Assembly: GCA_002704825.1 (NCBI GenBank)
Contig: PAIY01000026.1
Location: forward strand, 1 to 43,994
DNA length: 43,994 nt
Source of the DNA: Phycisphaeraceae bacterium
GTDB taxonomy: Bacteria; Planctomycetota; Phycisphaerae; Phycisphaerales; Phycisphaeraceae
Direction of reading: 5' to 3'
Positions 30,376 to 38,694 of this stretch are shown here, one piece after another. Positions within the stretch are counted from its first letter, which is position 1, and every line of letters starts with the position of its first letter. The position numbers and the translations under genes are program-made. A model generated the notes under the pieces. It did not search any database and was not told the DNA's origin. It saw nothing but the letters and a program-made list of their open reading frames with translations.

Positions 30376-32013
30376 TTGATATTTGGCCGTAAGAAATCTG
30401 CGAAACCCACGGACGATCCCAAGTCGGACGATCAACAAACGCCCGAAAAGGATGAACAGGCAGCAGAGACCGGGGAAGATACGGCTGCTTCGTCTGAAGA
30501 CAAGAAAAAAGGCAAGCTCGGTCGCAAAGCCGGCTCCAAGGCGGACAAGTCTGACAAGAAGGATTCGATCAAACGTGATCAGACCAAGGCCATGACGTTT
30601 TTCCGTCATGCCTCCACCGTTGCCGAAGCACGCAACTATGACTACTCCATCCAGCTTTACCTTGACGGTCTGAGTCATGACCCCGACAACATGAATAAGC
30701 ACGAGGCGCTCCGTGAAGTGGCGCTGCGTCGCAAAGTTGCTGGTGGTAAACCGGCCAAGATGTTTGACCGCTGGAAAGGGCGCGGCAAGGACAAGGTTGA
30801 AAAAGCGCTCCAATCCGAATATCTCTGGTCCAAGAATCCGTTGAACTTCAATGCAGCCGTCACCGTCATGGAACGCTGCGTCGAAGCCTTTGAAGATCAG
30901 GATGAATACAACATGGGCGAAGTTGCCTATTGGATTGGTATTCTCCTGCTCGAAAAAAGTGAGATGGATAAGCAGCTCAACAAGCAGGACCTGCTCAAAC
31001 TCACCGATCTTTTTGAACGCATCGATGCTTACCACCAGGCTGTCAACGCCTGTCGCTGGGCATTGGAACTTGATCGTGATGACTATGACCTGGAAAGTCG
31101 CCTCAAGGATCTGCAGGCTGAAGAGACCATGATCGACTCGGGTTACGGTGCGCAGATCGAATCCGCGGAAGTCGACTTCAAGAAGACCGTCCGCGATATG
31201 TCCAAGCAGCAGGAACTGGATCAGGAAAACCAACTGGGTAAAACCGAGCAGGCCATCGAAGACATCATCAATCGCAGTCGTCAAGCCTTTGAAGCCAATC
31301 CCGACGATATAGTCCTGCGCGAAAAACTCGTCAAGGCATTGCTCGATAAACGCGAAGACTCTGCTGAGAACGAAGCGATCAAACTCCTGGAAGAAGCTTA
31401 CGCCAATTCGCAGGACTTCAAGTATAAACGCCAGGTCGTCGAGATCCAGCTACGCAAGATTGATCGCATCATCAAGAAACTCAAAGCTGCGGTCCTCAAG
31501 GACAACAAGAACGAAGAGTTGGTCCAGAAGTACAAGCTTGCCATCCGACAGAAGGTGAAGATGGAGATCAACCTCTACACCGAATGCACCAAGCAGTATC
31601 CGACGGACCGCAAATGGAAGTACGATCTGGGACGTGTGCTTTTCTCCGTCAAGCAGTATGACAAAGCTGTTGAACAACTCCAGCAGGCTGTCTCCGATGC
31701 CAAGTATCGCGTGCAGTCACTGCTGTTGCTGGGCCAGTGTTATCTGGCGCAGGATTGGTTTGACGAAGCCATTGACACCCTTGAAAAAGCCGTCGAAGCA
31801 CACAAGTCTACCAATGACAAGATCGCTTTGGAGATTCGTTATCACTGGATGATCGCGCTGGAAAAATCCGCTGTCGACGCCAAGGATGCCGAACGTGCCA
31901 AGGAAGCACAGAAAATCGCTTCCGAAATTCTCCAGACCGACATCAACTTCAAGGACATCCGTCAGCACATGGAACGCATCCGTGGCCTGGTCAAGGAACT
32001 GGCAGCGTCATGA
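30376..32013 (+). CDS. Cytoplasmic TPR-repeat protein
   Basis: 545 residues from TTG 30376, with AGAGGTG upstream; earlier in-frame starts lack a ribosome site. The first 80 residues are Lys/Asp/Glu-rich and disordered (KKSAKPTDDPKSDDQQTPEKD, SSEDKKKGKLGRKAGSK). The middle (about 85-300) is helical and not plain TPR. The C-terminal region (about 400-545) has clear tetratricopeptide repeats, e.g. YDLGRVLFSVKQYDKAVEQLQQAV and LLLLGQCYLAQDWFDEAIDTLEKAV. No signal peptide, so it stays in the cytoplasm, probably as a scaffold. The next gene is kdsB after a tandem-repeat spacer; whether they share a transcript is not shown. Confidence 0.8.
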   Translation: MIFGRKKSAKPTDDPKSDDQQTPEKDEQAAETGEDTAASSEDKKKGKLGRKAGSKADKSDKKDSIKRDQTKAMTFFRHASTVAEARNYDYSIQLYLDGLSHDPDNMNKHEALREVALRRKVAGGKPAKMFDRWKGRGKDKVEKALQSEYLWSKNPLNFNAAVTVMERCVEAFEDQDEYNMGEVAYWIGILLLEKSEMDKQLNKQDLLKLTDLFERIDAYHQAVNACRWALELDRDDYDLESRLKDLQAEETMIDSGYGAQIESAEVDFKKTVRDMSKQQELDQENQLGKTEQAIEDIINRSRQAFEANPDDIVLREKLVKALLDKREDSAENEAIKLLEEAYANSQDFKYKRQVVEIQLRKIDRIIKKLKAAVLKDNKNEELVQKYKLAIRQKVKMEINLYTECTKQYPTDRKWKYDLGRVLFSVKQYDKAVEQLQQAVSDAKYRVQSLLLLGQCYLAQDWFDEAIDTLEKAVEAHKSTNDKIALEIRYHWMIALEKSAVDAKDAERAKEAQKIASEILQTDINFKDIRQHMERIRGLVKELAAS

Positions 32014-32017
32014 CACA

Positions 32018-32055
32018 TTTCGAAATTCGAAATTCGACATTCGAAATCTGAAATT
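32018..32055. repeat. Short tandem TTCGAAA-type repeat before kdsB
   Basis: Four to five imperfect copies of TTCGAAA/TTCGACA/TCTGAAA words, all near-palindromic (TTCGAA). It sits directly upstream of the kdsB ATG (32070). Confidence 0.7.
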
Positions 32056-32069
32056 AAAAAGGTTTATTC

Positions 32070-32801
32070 ATGCCCACGGTCGCCGTCATTCCTGCCCGTT
32101 ATCAGTCATCACGTTTCCCCGGTAAACCCTTGGCTGACGAAACCGGCAAACCGCTGATTCAGCACGTCGTTGAACAGGTCCGCAAAGCCCGACTCATTGA
32201 TCAGATCATTGTCGCCACCGATGATCAGCGGATATTCGATGCCGTGGCCGCATTCGGTGGTGAAGTCATGATGACCAGCACGGATCACCCCAACGGCACG
32301 TCGCGCATCGCCGAAGTCGCAGCCAACCTGCCTGCCGATGTCGATCTGATTGTCAACGTGCAGGGCGATGAGCCGGACATCGAGCCGGAAGTGATCGACC
32401 AACTCGTTGCCGGACTCCGTGCCGATACCGAAGCGCCGATGGCAACCCTGGCATCACCCTTTGCTGATGACGAAGATCCGGCCAATCCCAATATCGTCAA
32501 ACTCGTCGTCAGTCAGACCAACCGCGCACTGTACTTCTCCCGATCACTGATCCCATATGATCGAGATGACAAGGGCTTTACACCCCTGAAGCATCCTGGG
32601 CTTTATGCTTTCCGACGTGCGTTTTTGCTCAAGTACCCCAAGCTTACTGCCACGCCGTTGGAGCAATTGGAGAAGCTCGAACAGCTTCGAGTTCTGGAGC
32701 ATGGCTATCCCATCGCCATCGTCAAGACCGTCTGTCATCATCACGGGATCGACACCCCCGAGCAGTACGCCGAGTTTGTCGCACGCCACAAGCAGGACTG
32801 A
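32070..32801 (+). CDS. kdsB: 3-deoxy-manno-octulosonate cytidylyltransferase
   Basis: 243 residues, family length. The nucleotide-binding start is VIPARYQSSRFPGKPLADETGKPLIQHV, with VDLIVNVQGDEPDIEPEVIDQ and the metal-binding region DHPNGTSRIAEVA. Middle motifs VVSQTNRALYFSRSLIPYDRD, GLYAFRRAFLLKYPKL and the end EQLEKLEQLRVLEHGYPI are typical. It activates KDO as CMP-KDO for lipopolysaccharide core synthesis, so the host has an LPS-bearing outer membrane. It follows the TPR gene at 30376 by 56 bp on the same strand. No other kds gene is in the window. Confidence 0.97.
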   Translation: MPTVAVIPARYQSSRFPGKPLADETGKPLIQHVVEQVRKARLIDQIIVATDDQRIFDAVAAFGGEVMMTSTDHPNGTSRIAEVAANLPADVDLIVNVQGDEPDIEPEVIDQLVAGLRADTEAPMATLASPFADDEDPANPNIVKLVVSQTNRALYFSRSLIPYDRDDKGFTPLKHPGLYAFRRAFLLKYPKLTATPLEQLEKLEQLRVLEHGYPIAIVKTVCHHHGIDTPEQYAEFVARHKQD

Positions 32802-33082
32802 TCTGCCCACCATATCTCGTTTGGAACAAAAGACGGCCTGATTTAAGTCGGTTTAATCTTTTTGCTTGTTCGATGGAACATTGACGAAACCACTGCGTCT
32901 ATTGATACTGGTAGTATCAGTTTGGCAAAAACCTCGCCAATAAAACTGGTGTTGAGAAAGCGTCCAGCAAGTTTTTCCTCATGTTGTTGGATGATGAGTC
33001 TGGCATTGACTCTGACCCGCATGTTCCCTTGTGTGATGCCCTGTGTAATGCAGTCATGGGACGTAAAATTGAGATTGGATTC

Positions 33083-36000
33083 ATGTTCGAATACCACACC
33101 GGAACCCGCCGTTCTTTGTTTGGTTTGCGACTACTGTTTTGTCTTCTGGTTGCCTTGGCGATTTGGCCAACATCGGTTGCATTTGCCGATGAGACCGACG
33201 ACCTGATCTTGAAGCAGATGTCTGCATTTGATGAGAAAGTCATGGATGGTAATCCGCAAGCCGCCATGGCCATCTTCCAGAAGGTGCAGTCCAAGTACCG
33301 TAACCATCCAACGCTGCTTGCATGGCAGGGGCGTGTCGCCTTGATGCAGCGTAATGGTCCCGCTGCCATGGAGGCGCTGAATCGTGCGCTGCAGCTTAAA
33401 CCGGATCATCCCGTGGCCAACGCCGTGATGGCATCGCTTGAATTTCAAACCGGTAAACAACAGCAGGCCATCCAACGCATCGAAAAGGCGTTGGCAAAAA
33501 ATCCTGATTCACCAGACCTGTTGCAACTCTCCGCCGAACTGAAAATGCAACAGATGCAAAGTCCCGAGGCGTTGAAAATCTGGCAGAAGATTGCCGACAA
33601 CAAAGACAACACCGACATGCAGCGCGCCAATGCTTACTCAAAGGTCGGTGAGTTGCAGATGCAGGCAGGCAAACATGTCGAATCGGCTAAGGCGCTGGGG
33701 CAAGCTTTGAAGTATCGTTGGCACCCCAACGTCGCTATGGCACATATCCAGATGCTCCACAAGTCCGGCGCGGGGCAAGAGGCCGTCAAAGCCATTGATG
33801 AATTCAAAAAGAAACTCAACGATGATCCGCGATTGGCCCAAGTTAAAGCACAGGCACTGAAACAACTCAGTCCCATCGAAAGCGACCTGGTTTTTTACAC
33901 CTTGGAAGCCGATCTCAAAGCGGACAAGTTCAATGCCTATCTTTTCGACTCCAAAGCCAGACGTATCCGTAAGTCGCTGGAAGGTAAAACGGATGAGGCC
34001 AGCAAAGAAAAGTTAACCAAAGTTGATGCGCTGATTCTTGATGGCATGATGCGCGATCTCAAAGAAATACTTGGCAGAAAGAGTGTCAGCAGTTCGTGGA
34101 TCAAAAAGAAAGCCGGACAAGTCAAGGAACAGGCTGCCCAGGTCTCTGGCGAAAAAGCGGCGAATGCCATCGACTTTGCCAATCAAGCCATTGCGGATGT
34201 CGAAAGTAAAGACAACGCGCAAATCGAAAGTGCGTTGGCGTTGGCTAAATCCGGTTGGTCACTTCAGGATTTTGCATACCCCGATGATGATCAGAAGAAA
34301 ATCCTTGAAGACAAGGGTTTGCCGATCCTCAAAGGTTCCTATGGCCCACTCGGGGAAGCCTTGGAACAGTACTACACTGCCAACCAATCTCAACGACAGG
34401 CCCCGGTATACGAAGCATTGGCGAAGCAGTTTATTGACAATCCGACGAACGCAGCGATTCAAACCCGGTTGGCCAATGCGTTTTATGAGCATGCCCACAA
34501 GATCAACGCGACCGGTGATGACGGGTATGACAAGGTTTTGCCGCCACTGGTCTGGGCCAAGATACCGGGAAAGACCACGTCACCCAACTGGGATCAAGCC
34601 ATCCAGGAACGCTATGACAATGCCTACACGCTCTGGAACAACTACAAGGTCGCCGATCGCCTTGAAGCCAAACGATGGGATGATTTGATTGCCGGCTTTG
34701 ATCGGATTATTGAAGTTTATCCTCTGCATGGCGCGTTGATCGGTCGAGCCAAAGTGCATTATTACGCTGGCAATGACAAGCAGGCCTTCGAGGATATGGC
34801 TGCCTCCGTTGCGGTCAAAGCCTGGGAATTTCGACATACGTTTTACCGAACGACTTACCGCAACGCCTGGGTTGTCAATGGTGTGCAATCTGTTCTGGAA
34901 CTTCATGATGTGTTGGCAGGTACAGGCTCTTCCGCCCAGCCGTACCCGACCTTACCCACCGTTGAAATGACAAAGCTCATTCGCGAGAAAAAGTGGGGTG
35001 ACATCGGTCCATACCTGGTCATGGAACACAACAAGGATGCCTTTGCAAAGCGTATCGTCGATGACATGAAGTTTGGCCCTGAGCTTTACCGCGTTGAGAT
35101 TCTCAATGCCTTGGCTCAAGAATGGAACGATGCTTCCAAGGATCAAACCAAACGTGATCGGATTGTCGAACAGGCCAAGGTGCTTAATTCCTCTGGCCAT
35201 CCGAGCTTTGGCATTCTTCAAATCAAGAAGGAAATGTCAGATGAAGAGAAAGTCAAAATCCTTGAAGGAATCGCTCGCAATACTGAACTGGGCGGTGCCT
35301 ATGAACCATTGATTCATTATCTGCTGGCATCGATCTACGAAAAGCAGGGCGACACCGAAAAAGCGAAGTTGCAATACAACGCCGGAGCAGCGGGATGGAA
35401 CGTCGATCAAATCAAAAGCAAGTTCCAACTCGCCTGTGCCAAGAAGCGTGATCAACTTGAAGGTGAAGTCGAGAGCAAAGAACTCTTTGACCGTTATGTC
35501 GCCTATCAGGAAGACTTCAAGAAACGATCAACAGAATTCAAGAACGATACGCTGGAATTGTACCGCTGGGAATGTGTACTCAACCGACTGCTTGCGTTGA
35601 ATGCCAATACCAACTGGACATTACACAAGCGGCATAACATCCGTACCAAACTTAAATTCTACAAGGGGGCGATTGCTGATCTGAAGTATGTCCAGGAAAA
35701 AGATGACTCCGCCAAGAAGGATGTCATCGCTGCCTTACTCGGTTTTAATTACATGAAAATGGGTGATTATGAAAACGCCATCGCCGAGTACTCCAAGGCT
35801 ATCGGCTTGGGCTACAGCAAGACATGGGCTTTGATCGACCGTGGTGAACTCTACCGTTCTGCAGGTAAAGCTAAAGAAGCAGTTGAAGACTTTACCAAGG
35901 TTTTGGAGATTGATCCGGATAATGACAAAGCACTTGAGGAACGTGCAGACTTGTATGAATGGTATCTCAAGGATAACAAGGCAGCTTTGGCTGATCTGGA

Positions 36001-36157
36001 GAAACAACGCAGTGTCCGTATCAGCAAACGAGCCAAACTCAAATCCAAGGATCCGTTGGCAGAGTACATGCTTGATACCAATGTTATCGATTTTCGAATC
36101 GCCAATTTGAAAGCGAAAATTGCCAGAGGAAATCTGGACAAGATGTTCGGCAACTAA
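33083..36157 (+). CDS. Large secreted TPR-repeat protein, paralog 1
   Basis: 1024 residues from ATG 33083; upstream frame to 32981 lacks a signal peptide and has a weaker start. Signal peptide: SLFGLRLLFCLLVALAIWPTSVAFA. TPR repeats in the N-terminal third (PTLLAWQGRVALMQRNGPAAMEALNRALQLKPDHPVANAVMASLEFQTGKQQQAIQRIEKALAKNPDS) and near the end (DYENAIAEYSKAIGLGY, AGKAKEAVEDFTKVLEIDPDNDKALEERADLY). The middle, LAKSGWSLQDFAYPDDDQKK...YNAYTLWNNYKVADRLEAKRWDDLI...GRAKVHYYAGNDKQAFEDMAASVAVKAWEFRHTFY, is not ordinary TPR and recurs in the next gene. Likely an exported scaffold; unknown role. Upstream gap (32802-33082) has only small palindromes. Confidence 0.8.
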   Translation: MFEYHTGTRRSLFGLRLLFCLLVALAIWPTSVAFADETDDLILKQMSAFDEKVMDGNPQAAMAIFQKVQSKYRNHPTLLAWQGRVALMQRNGPAAMEALNRALQLKPDHPVANAVMASLEFQTGKQQQAIQRIEKALAKNPDSPDLLQLSAELKMQQMQSPEALKIWQKIADNKDNTDMQRANAYSKVGELQMQAGKHVESAKALGQALKYRWHPNVAMAHIQMLHKSGAGQEAVKAIDEFKKKLNDDPRLAQVKAQALKQLSPIESDLVFYTLEADLKADKFNAYLFDSKARRIRKSLEGKTDEASKEKLTKVDALILDGMMRDLKEILGRKSVSSSWIKKKAGQVKEQAAQVSGEKAANAIDFANQAIADVESKDNAQIESALALAKSGWSLQDFAYPDDDQKKILEDKGLPILKGSYGPLGEALEQYYTANQSQRQAPVYEALAKQFIDNPTNAAIQTRLANAFYEHAHKINATGDDGYDKVLPPLVWAKIPGKTTSPNWDQAIQERYDNAYTLWNNYKVADRLEAKRWDDLIAGFDRIIEVYPLHGALIGRAKVHYYAGNDKQAFEDMAASVAVKAWEFRHTFYRTTYRNAWVVNGVQSVLELHDVLAGTGSSAQPYPTLPTVEMTKLIREKKWGDIGPYLVMEHNKDAFAKRIVDDMKFGPELYRVEILNALAQEWNDASKDQTKRDRIVEQAKVLNSSGHPSFGILQIKKEMSDEEKVKILEGIARNTELGGAYEPLIHYLLASIYEKQGDTEKAKLQYNAGAAGWNVDQIKSKFQLACAKKRDQLEGEVESKELFDRYVAYQEDFKKRSTEFKNDTLELYRWECVLNRLLALNANTNWTLHKRHNIRTKLKFYKGAIADLKYVQEKDDSAKKDVIAALLGFNYMKMGDYENAIAEYSKAIGLGYSKTWALIDRGELYRSAGKAKEAVEDFTKVLEIDPDNDKALEERADLYEWYLKDNKAALADLEKQRSVRISKRAKLKSKDPLAEYMLDTNVIDFRIANLKAKIARGNLDKMFGN

Positions 36158-36188
36158 GTGACCTCTATGTTTTTTTTGAAAGTATTTT

Positions 36189-38612
36189 ATGGCAAACGTG
36201 ACAATTTGTTTTCGTGACATCGTCAAGTTAAACCGGTCTTTCTTGGCTGTGTTGACGATTGGTTTTTTACTCGGTGTCGCGGGGGAGACGGTCAATGCTT
36301 CGGAGGATGCGCGAAGAAGCCTGATCATCGAAAAGATCGATGCCATGGCCAAGGTACTCAAACCAGATCCGGTCAAAGGTGCATACGAGAAGGAGTTTGC
36401 TGAGCTTGATGATATGCTCGCTTCAAAACGTTTGAATTACACGCAAATCCAAGGCAAGATTTCTGAGATCAATCAATTCATCGATAAGTCCGCAGGCTAC
36501 AAAGACGAGCCCATGCATGCACTGGATCTCCGACGGATGCTGCTTGAAATTGGGCTGGTCAAGCAGGGACGCGAAAAAGGCGAAACCACACTCTCCTGGC
36601 AAAAGTCCCGCATTACATTCACCGCCAAACAATTACTCAAGAAACAACCTGAGAAATGGCCCGCTGAATTCAGCAGGCAGATTGATGCATATGAAGCCAT
36701 GTTTGATACGTTTGCCAGGCAGGATGTTCAAGTCGCTTTGGACATGGCCAAGTCCGGCTGGACACTGGCTCAATTTGAGTTTCCCGATCATCTTGAACGT
36801 GAGAAGCTAAAGGCAAAAGGCCTCTATCCCGTCAGTGAAAATCGTGATATCAAAAATGCTTTGAAAACGTATTACCAATCGATCCGACATGCGCGCAAAG
36901 CACCTGCATTTGAAAAAGACTTGATAGCACTCATTGATGATCCTGATAACAAAGCGCTATACAGCAAGATTGCACTTGGGCTACAGAAGCATCTCAAAAC
37001 CCTTGATCTCTCGGACATGAGCAAAATCACGCCGGAGATGATCATCCCGGATTTGATATGGACCCAAGCGCCCAAGCAAGGCAACATGGAAGCATTGACC
37101 GAGGATCAATCCAACCGGATGGAGTTGGCTTCCTATCTCTTTTCGACGGGTAGTGCAATTGAAGCTCGTGCAGCCATGCGTTGGAATGATGCGTTACAAC
37201 GGCTGGATTTGTCGATTCAACAGTATCCCTATCAGGCTGCACTTGTACATCGGGCCTATATTCATTTATTCAACGGCGACCAGAAGAAAGCCTTCCAGGA
37301 CATGGCGGTGAGTGTGGCGATGTCTGCTTACGCGCATTCGCGGTCATTCAATAAACGGATGGCAACACGCAATGATTGGTATGTCAACGGTCTACCGTTG
37401 GTGTTGGTGCTCGCTGATGTGGCATACGATTATTACCATGAGGATGGACCATTCCCATCTGCGCCGATGATTGATGCGCTGGAACATTTTCGCGGCAAAC
37501 GTTGGCTCAATGTCGCAGAGTACGTGGGGACACATCTGAAAGGTCACAACGCCGGTTGGTCACCTGATGGGCATCTTGCCAACCAGTTGCGGTATAACGA
37601 AACCATCAAAGGCAAGATGCTCGATGCATTGGCTGATGCGATGAATGCCCCACAGCACAAGATGCACAAAGAAACGTTTCTCAAGTGGGCGACGGATATG
37701 TATCCTGCCAATCATCCCGCATTTGAGTTAATCAAGATTCGTGCTGAAGGCGGGGAGCAGTTTGAAAGCCGACTTCAACGCATGCTGAATTGGGTTGCTT
37801 TTGATGCCATGTACCATCCTGAGGCCAATGTCGAATATGCGAAAATGCTGGAAAAGCAGGGCAAGATTGATGATGCCTTACTGCATTACAACGTCGCCAG
37901 TCACGCCAAGCCCTTGTCTGAATTAAAGGGGATTCAGCGAGAAGCTGCTGAAAATCGAAATCGCCTTGAAGGTTCATCGGATAAAAAAGCGATTGCGGAT
38001 CGGTATCTCAAGCTGGTTGGCTATGTTCAGAATAAAGCCAAGGATCATCAAACGAAATACATCGGTAATGCCCAGTTGGTCATGATGATCAATCGTCTGG
38101 AGAAACAGATTGTCCTCAACGAGACAGCCTATGCACTGCGCTCTGATGCATATCGTACCTTGAGGCAATATCAGTTGGCTGCTGATGATCTTGAACGTGT
38201 TCTGAAGTCCGGCAAAAACCCTGCGCCGGGTAAACTCCGCGGGCTGATGGGCGTTTGTTACTACGAGATGGGGCTGTGGACTGAGGCGATCTCCGTTCTG
38301 ACAGATGCCATTGGAAACGAAGGGCAGCCCGATTGGATTTACTATTACCTGGCAGATTCGCATCGTCAGCAGGGGAACATGCAGGAAGCTGTCAAATACT
38401 ACACCAAGATGCTTGAACTCAAGCCTGAAGACTTGGGTTCATTGAATCAGCGTTCGAAAATCTATCAGTTCGTGATGTGTGATACGGAAAAGGCGTTGGC
38501 TGATCTCGAAAAATTCAAGGCTATCCAGCTTAAAAAGAATCCCAAGTACAAGAGTACGACAATCGATATGCGACTTTACGTTCTCAAACGTGACCGTGTA
38601 TTCAAGAATTAA
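36189..38612 (+). CDS. Large secreted TPR-repeat protein, paralog 2
   Basis: 807 residues. A hydrophobic signal segment (FLAVLTIGFLLGVAGETVNA) starts at residue 17. It lacks the N-terminal TPR block of paralog 1, but shares its middle: MAKSGWTLAQFEFPDHLEREKLKAKGLYPVS matches LAKSGWSLQDFAYPDDDQKKILEDKGLPIL, and HRAYIHLFNGDQKKAFQDMAVSVAMSAY matches GRAKVHYYAGNDKQAFEDMAASVAVKAW. TPRs return at the C-terminus (GLMGVCYYEMGLWTEAISVLTDAI, YYLADSHRQQGNMQEAVKYYTKMLELKPEDLG). It starts 31 bp after paralog 1, so they form an operon from a tandem duplication. A long bidirectional terminator follows. The ribosome site is weak (GAAAG). Confidence 0.8.
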   Translation: MANVTICFRDIVKLNRSFLAVLTIGFLLGVAGETVNASEDARRSLIIEKIDAMAKVLKPDPVKGAYEKEFAELDDMLASKRLNYTQIQGKISEINQFIDKSAGYKDEPMHALDLRRMLLEIGLVKQGREKGETTLSWQKSRITFTAKQLLKKQPEKWPAEFSRQIDAYEAMFDTFARQDVQVALDMAKSGWTLAQFEFPDHLEREKLKAKGLYPVSENRDIKNALKTYYQSIRHARKAPAFEKDLIALIDDPDNKALYSKIALGLQKHLKTLDLSDMSKITPEMIIPDLIWTQAPKQGNMEALTEDQSNRMELASYLFSTGSAIEARAAMRWNDALQRLDLSIQQYPYQAALVHRAYIHLFNGDQKKAFQDMAVSVAMSAYAHSRSFNKRMATRNDWYVNGLPLVLVLADVAYDYYHEDGPFPSAPMIDALEHFRGKRWLNVAEYVGTHLKGHNAGWSPDGHLANQLRYNETIKGKMLDALADAMNAPQHKMHKETFLKWATDMYPANHPAFELIKIRAEGGEQFESRLQRMLNWVAFDAMYHPEANVEYAKMLEKQGKIDDALLHYNVASHAKPLSELKGIQREAAENRNRLEGSSDKKAIADRYLKLVGYVQNKAKDHQTKYIGNAQLVMMINRLEKQIVLNETAYALRSDAYRTLRQYQLAADDLERVLKSGKNPAPGKLRGLMGVCYYEMGLWTEAISVLTDAIGNEGQPDWIYYYLADSHRQQGNMQEAVKYYTKMLELKPEDLGSLNQRSKIYQFVMCDTEKALADLEKFKAIQLKKNPKYKSTTIDMRLYVLKRDRVFKN

Positions 38613-38629
38613 TTGCCAAGACAATCAAC

Positions 38630-38674
38630 CCAAATAAAAACGGCAAGCCGTTAAAGCTTGCCGTTTTTATTTGG
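38630..38674. terminator. Long bidirectional terminator (19-bp perfect arms)
   Basis: CCAAATAAAAACGGCAAGC and its exact reverse complement enclose a 7-base loop between converging genes; the A/T tails give T-runs on both strands. Confidence 0.95.
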
Positions 38675-38694
38675 ATGGTTTTTTACCTGCTGGT

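Noticed and set aside
30181-31284. Minus-strand open frame of 367 codons
   Set aside because: It overlaps the TPR gene and has no recognisable domains; codon shadow of the opposite strand.
32880-32925. Regulatory palindromes GTTC-GATG-GAAC and TGATAC-n5-GTATCA before the TPR gene
   Set aside because: Arms of 4-6 bp are too short to separate from chance.
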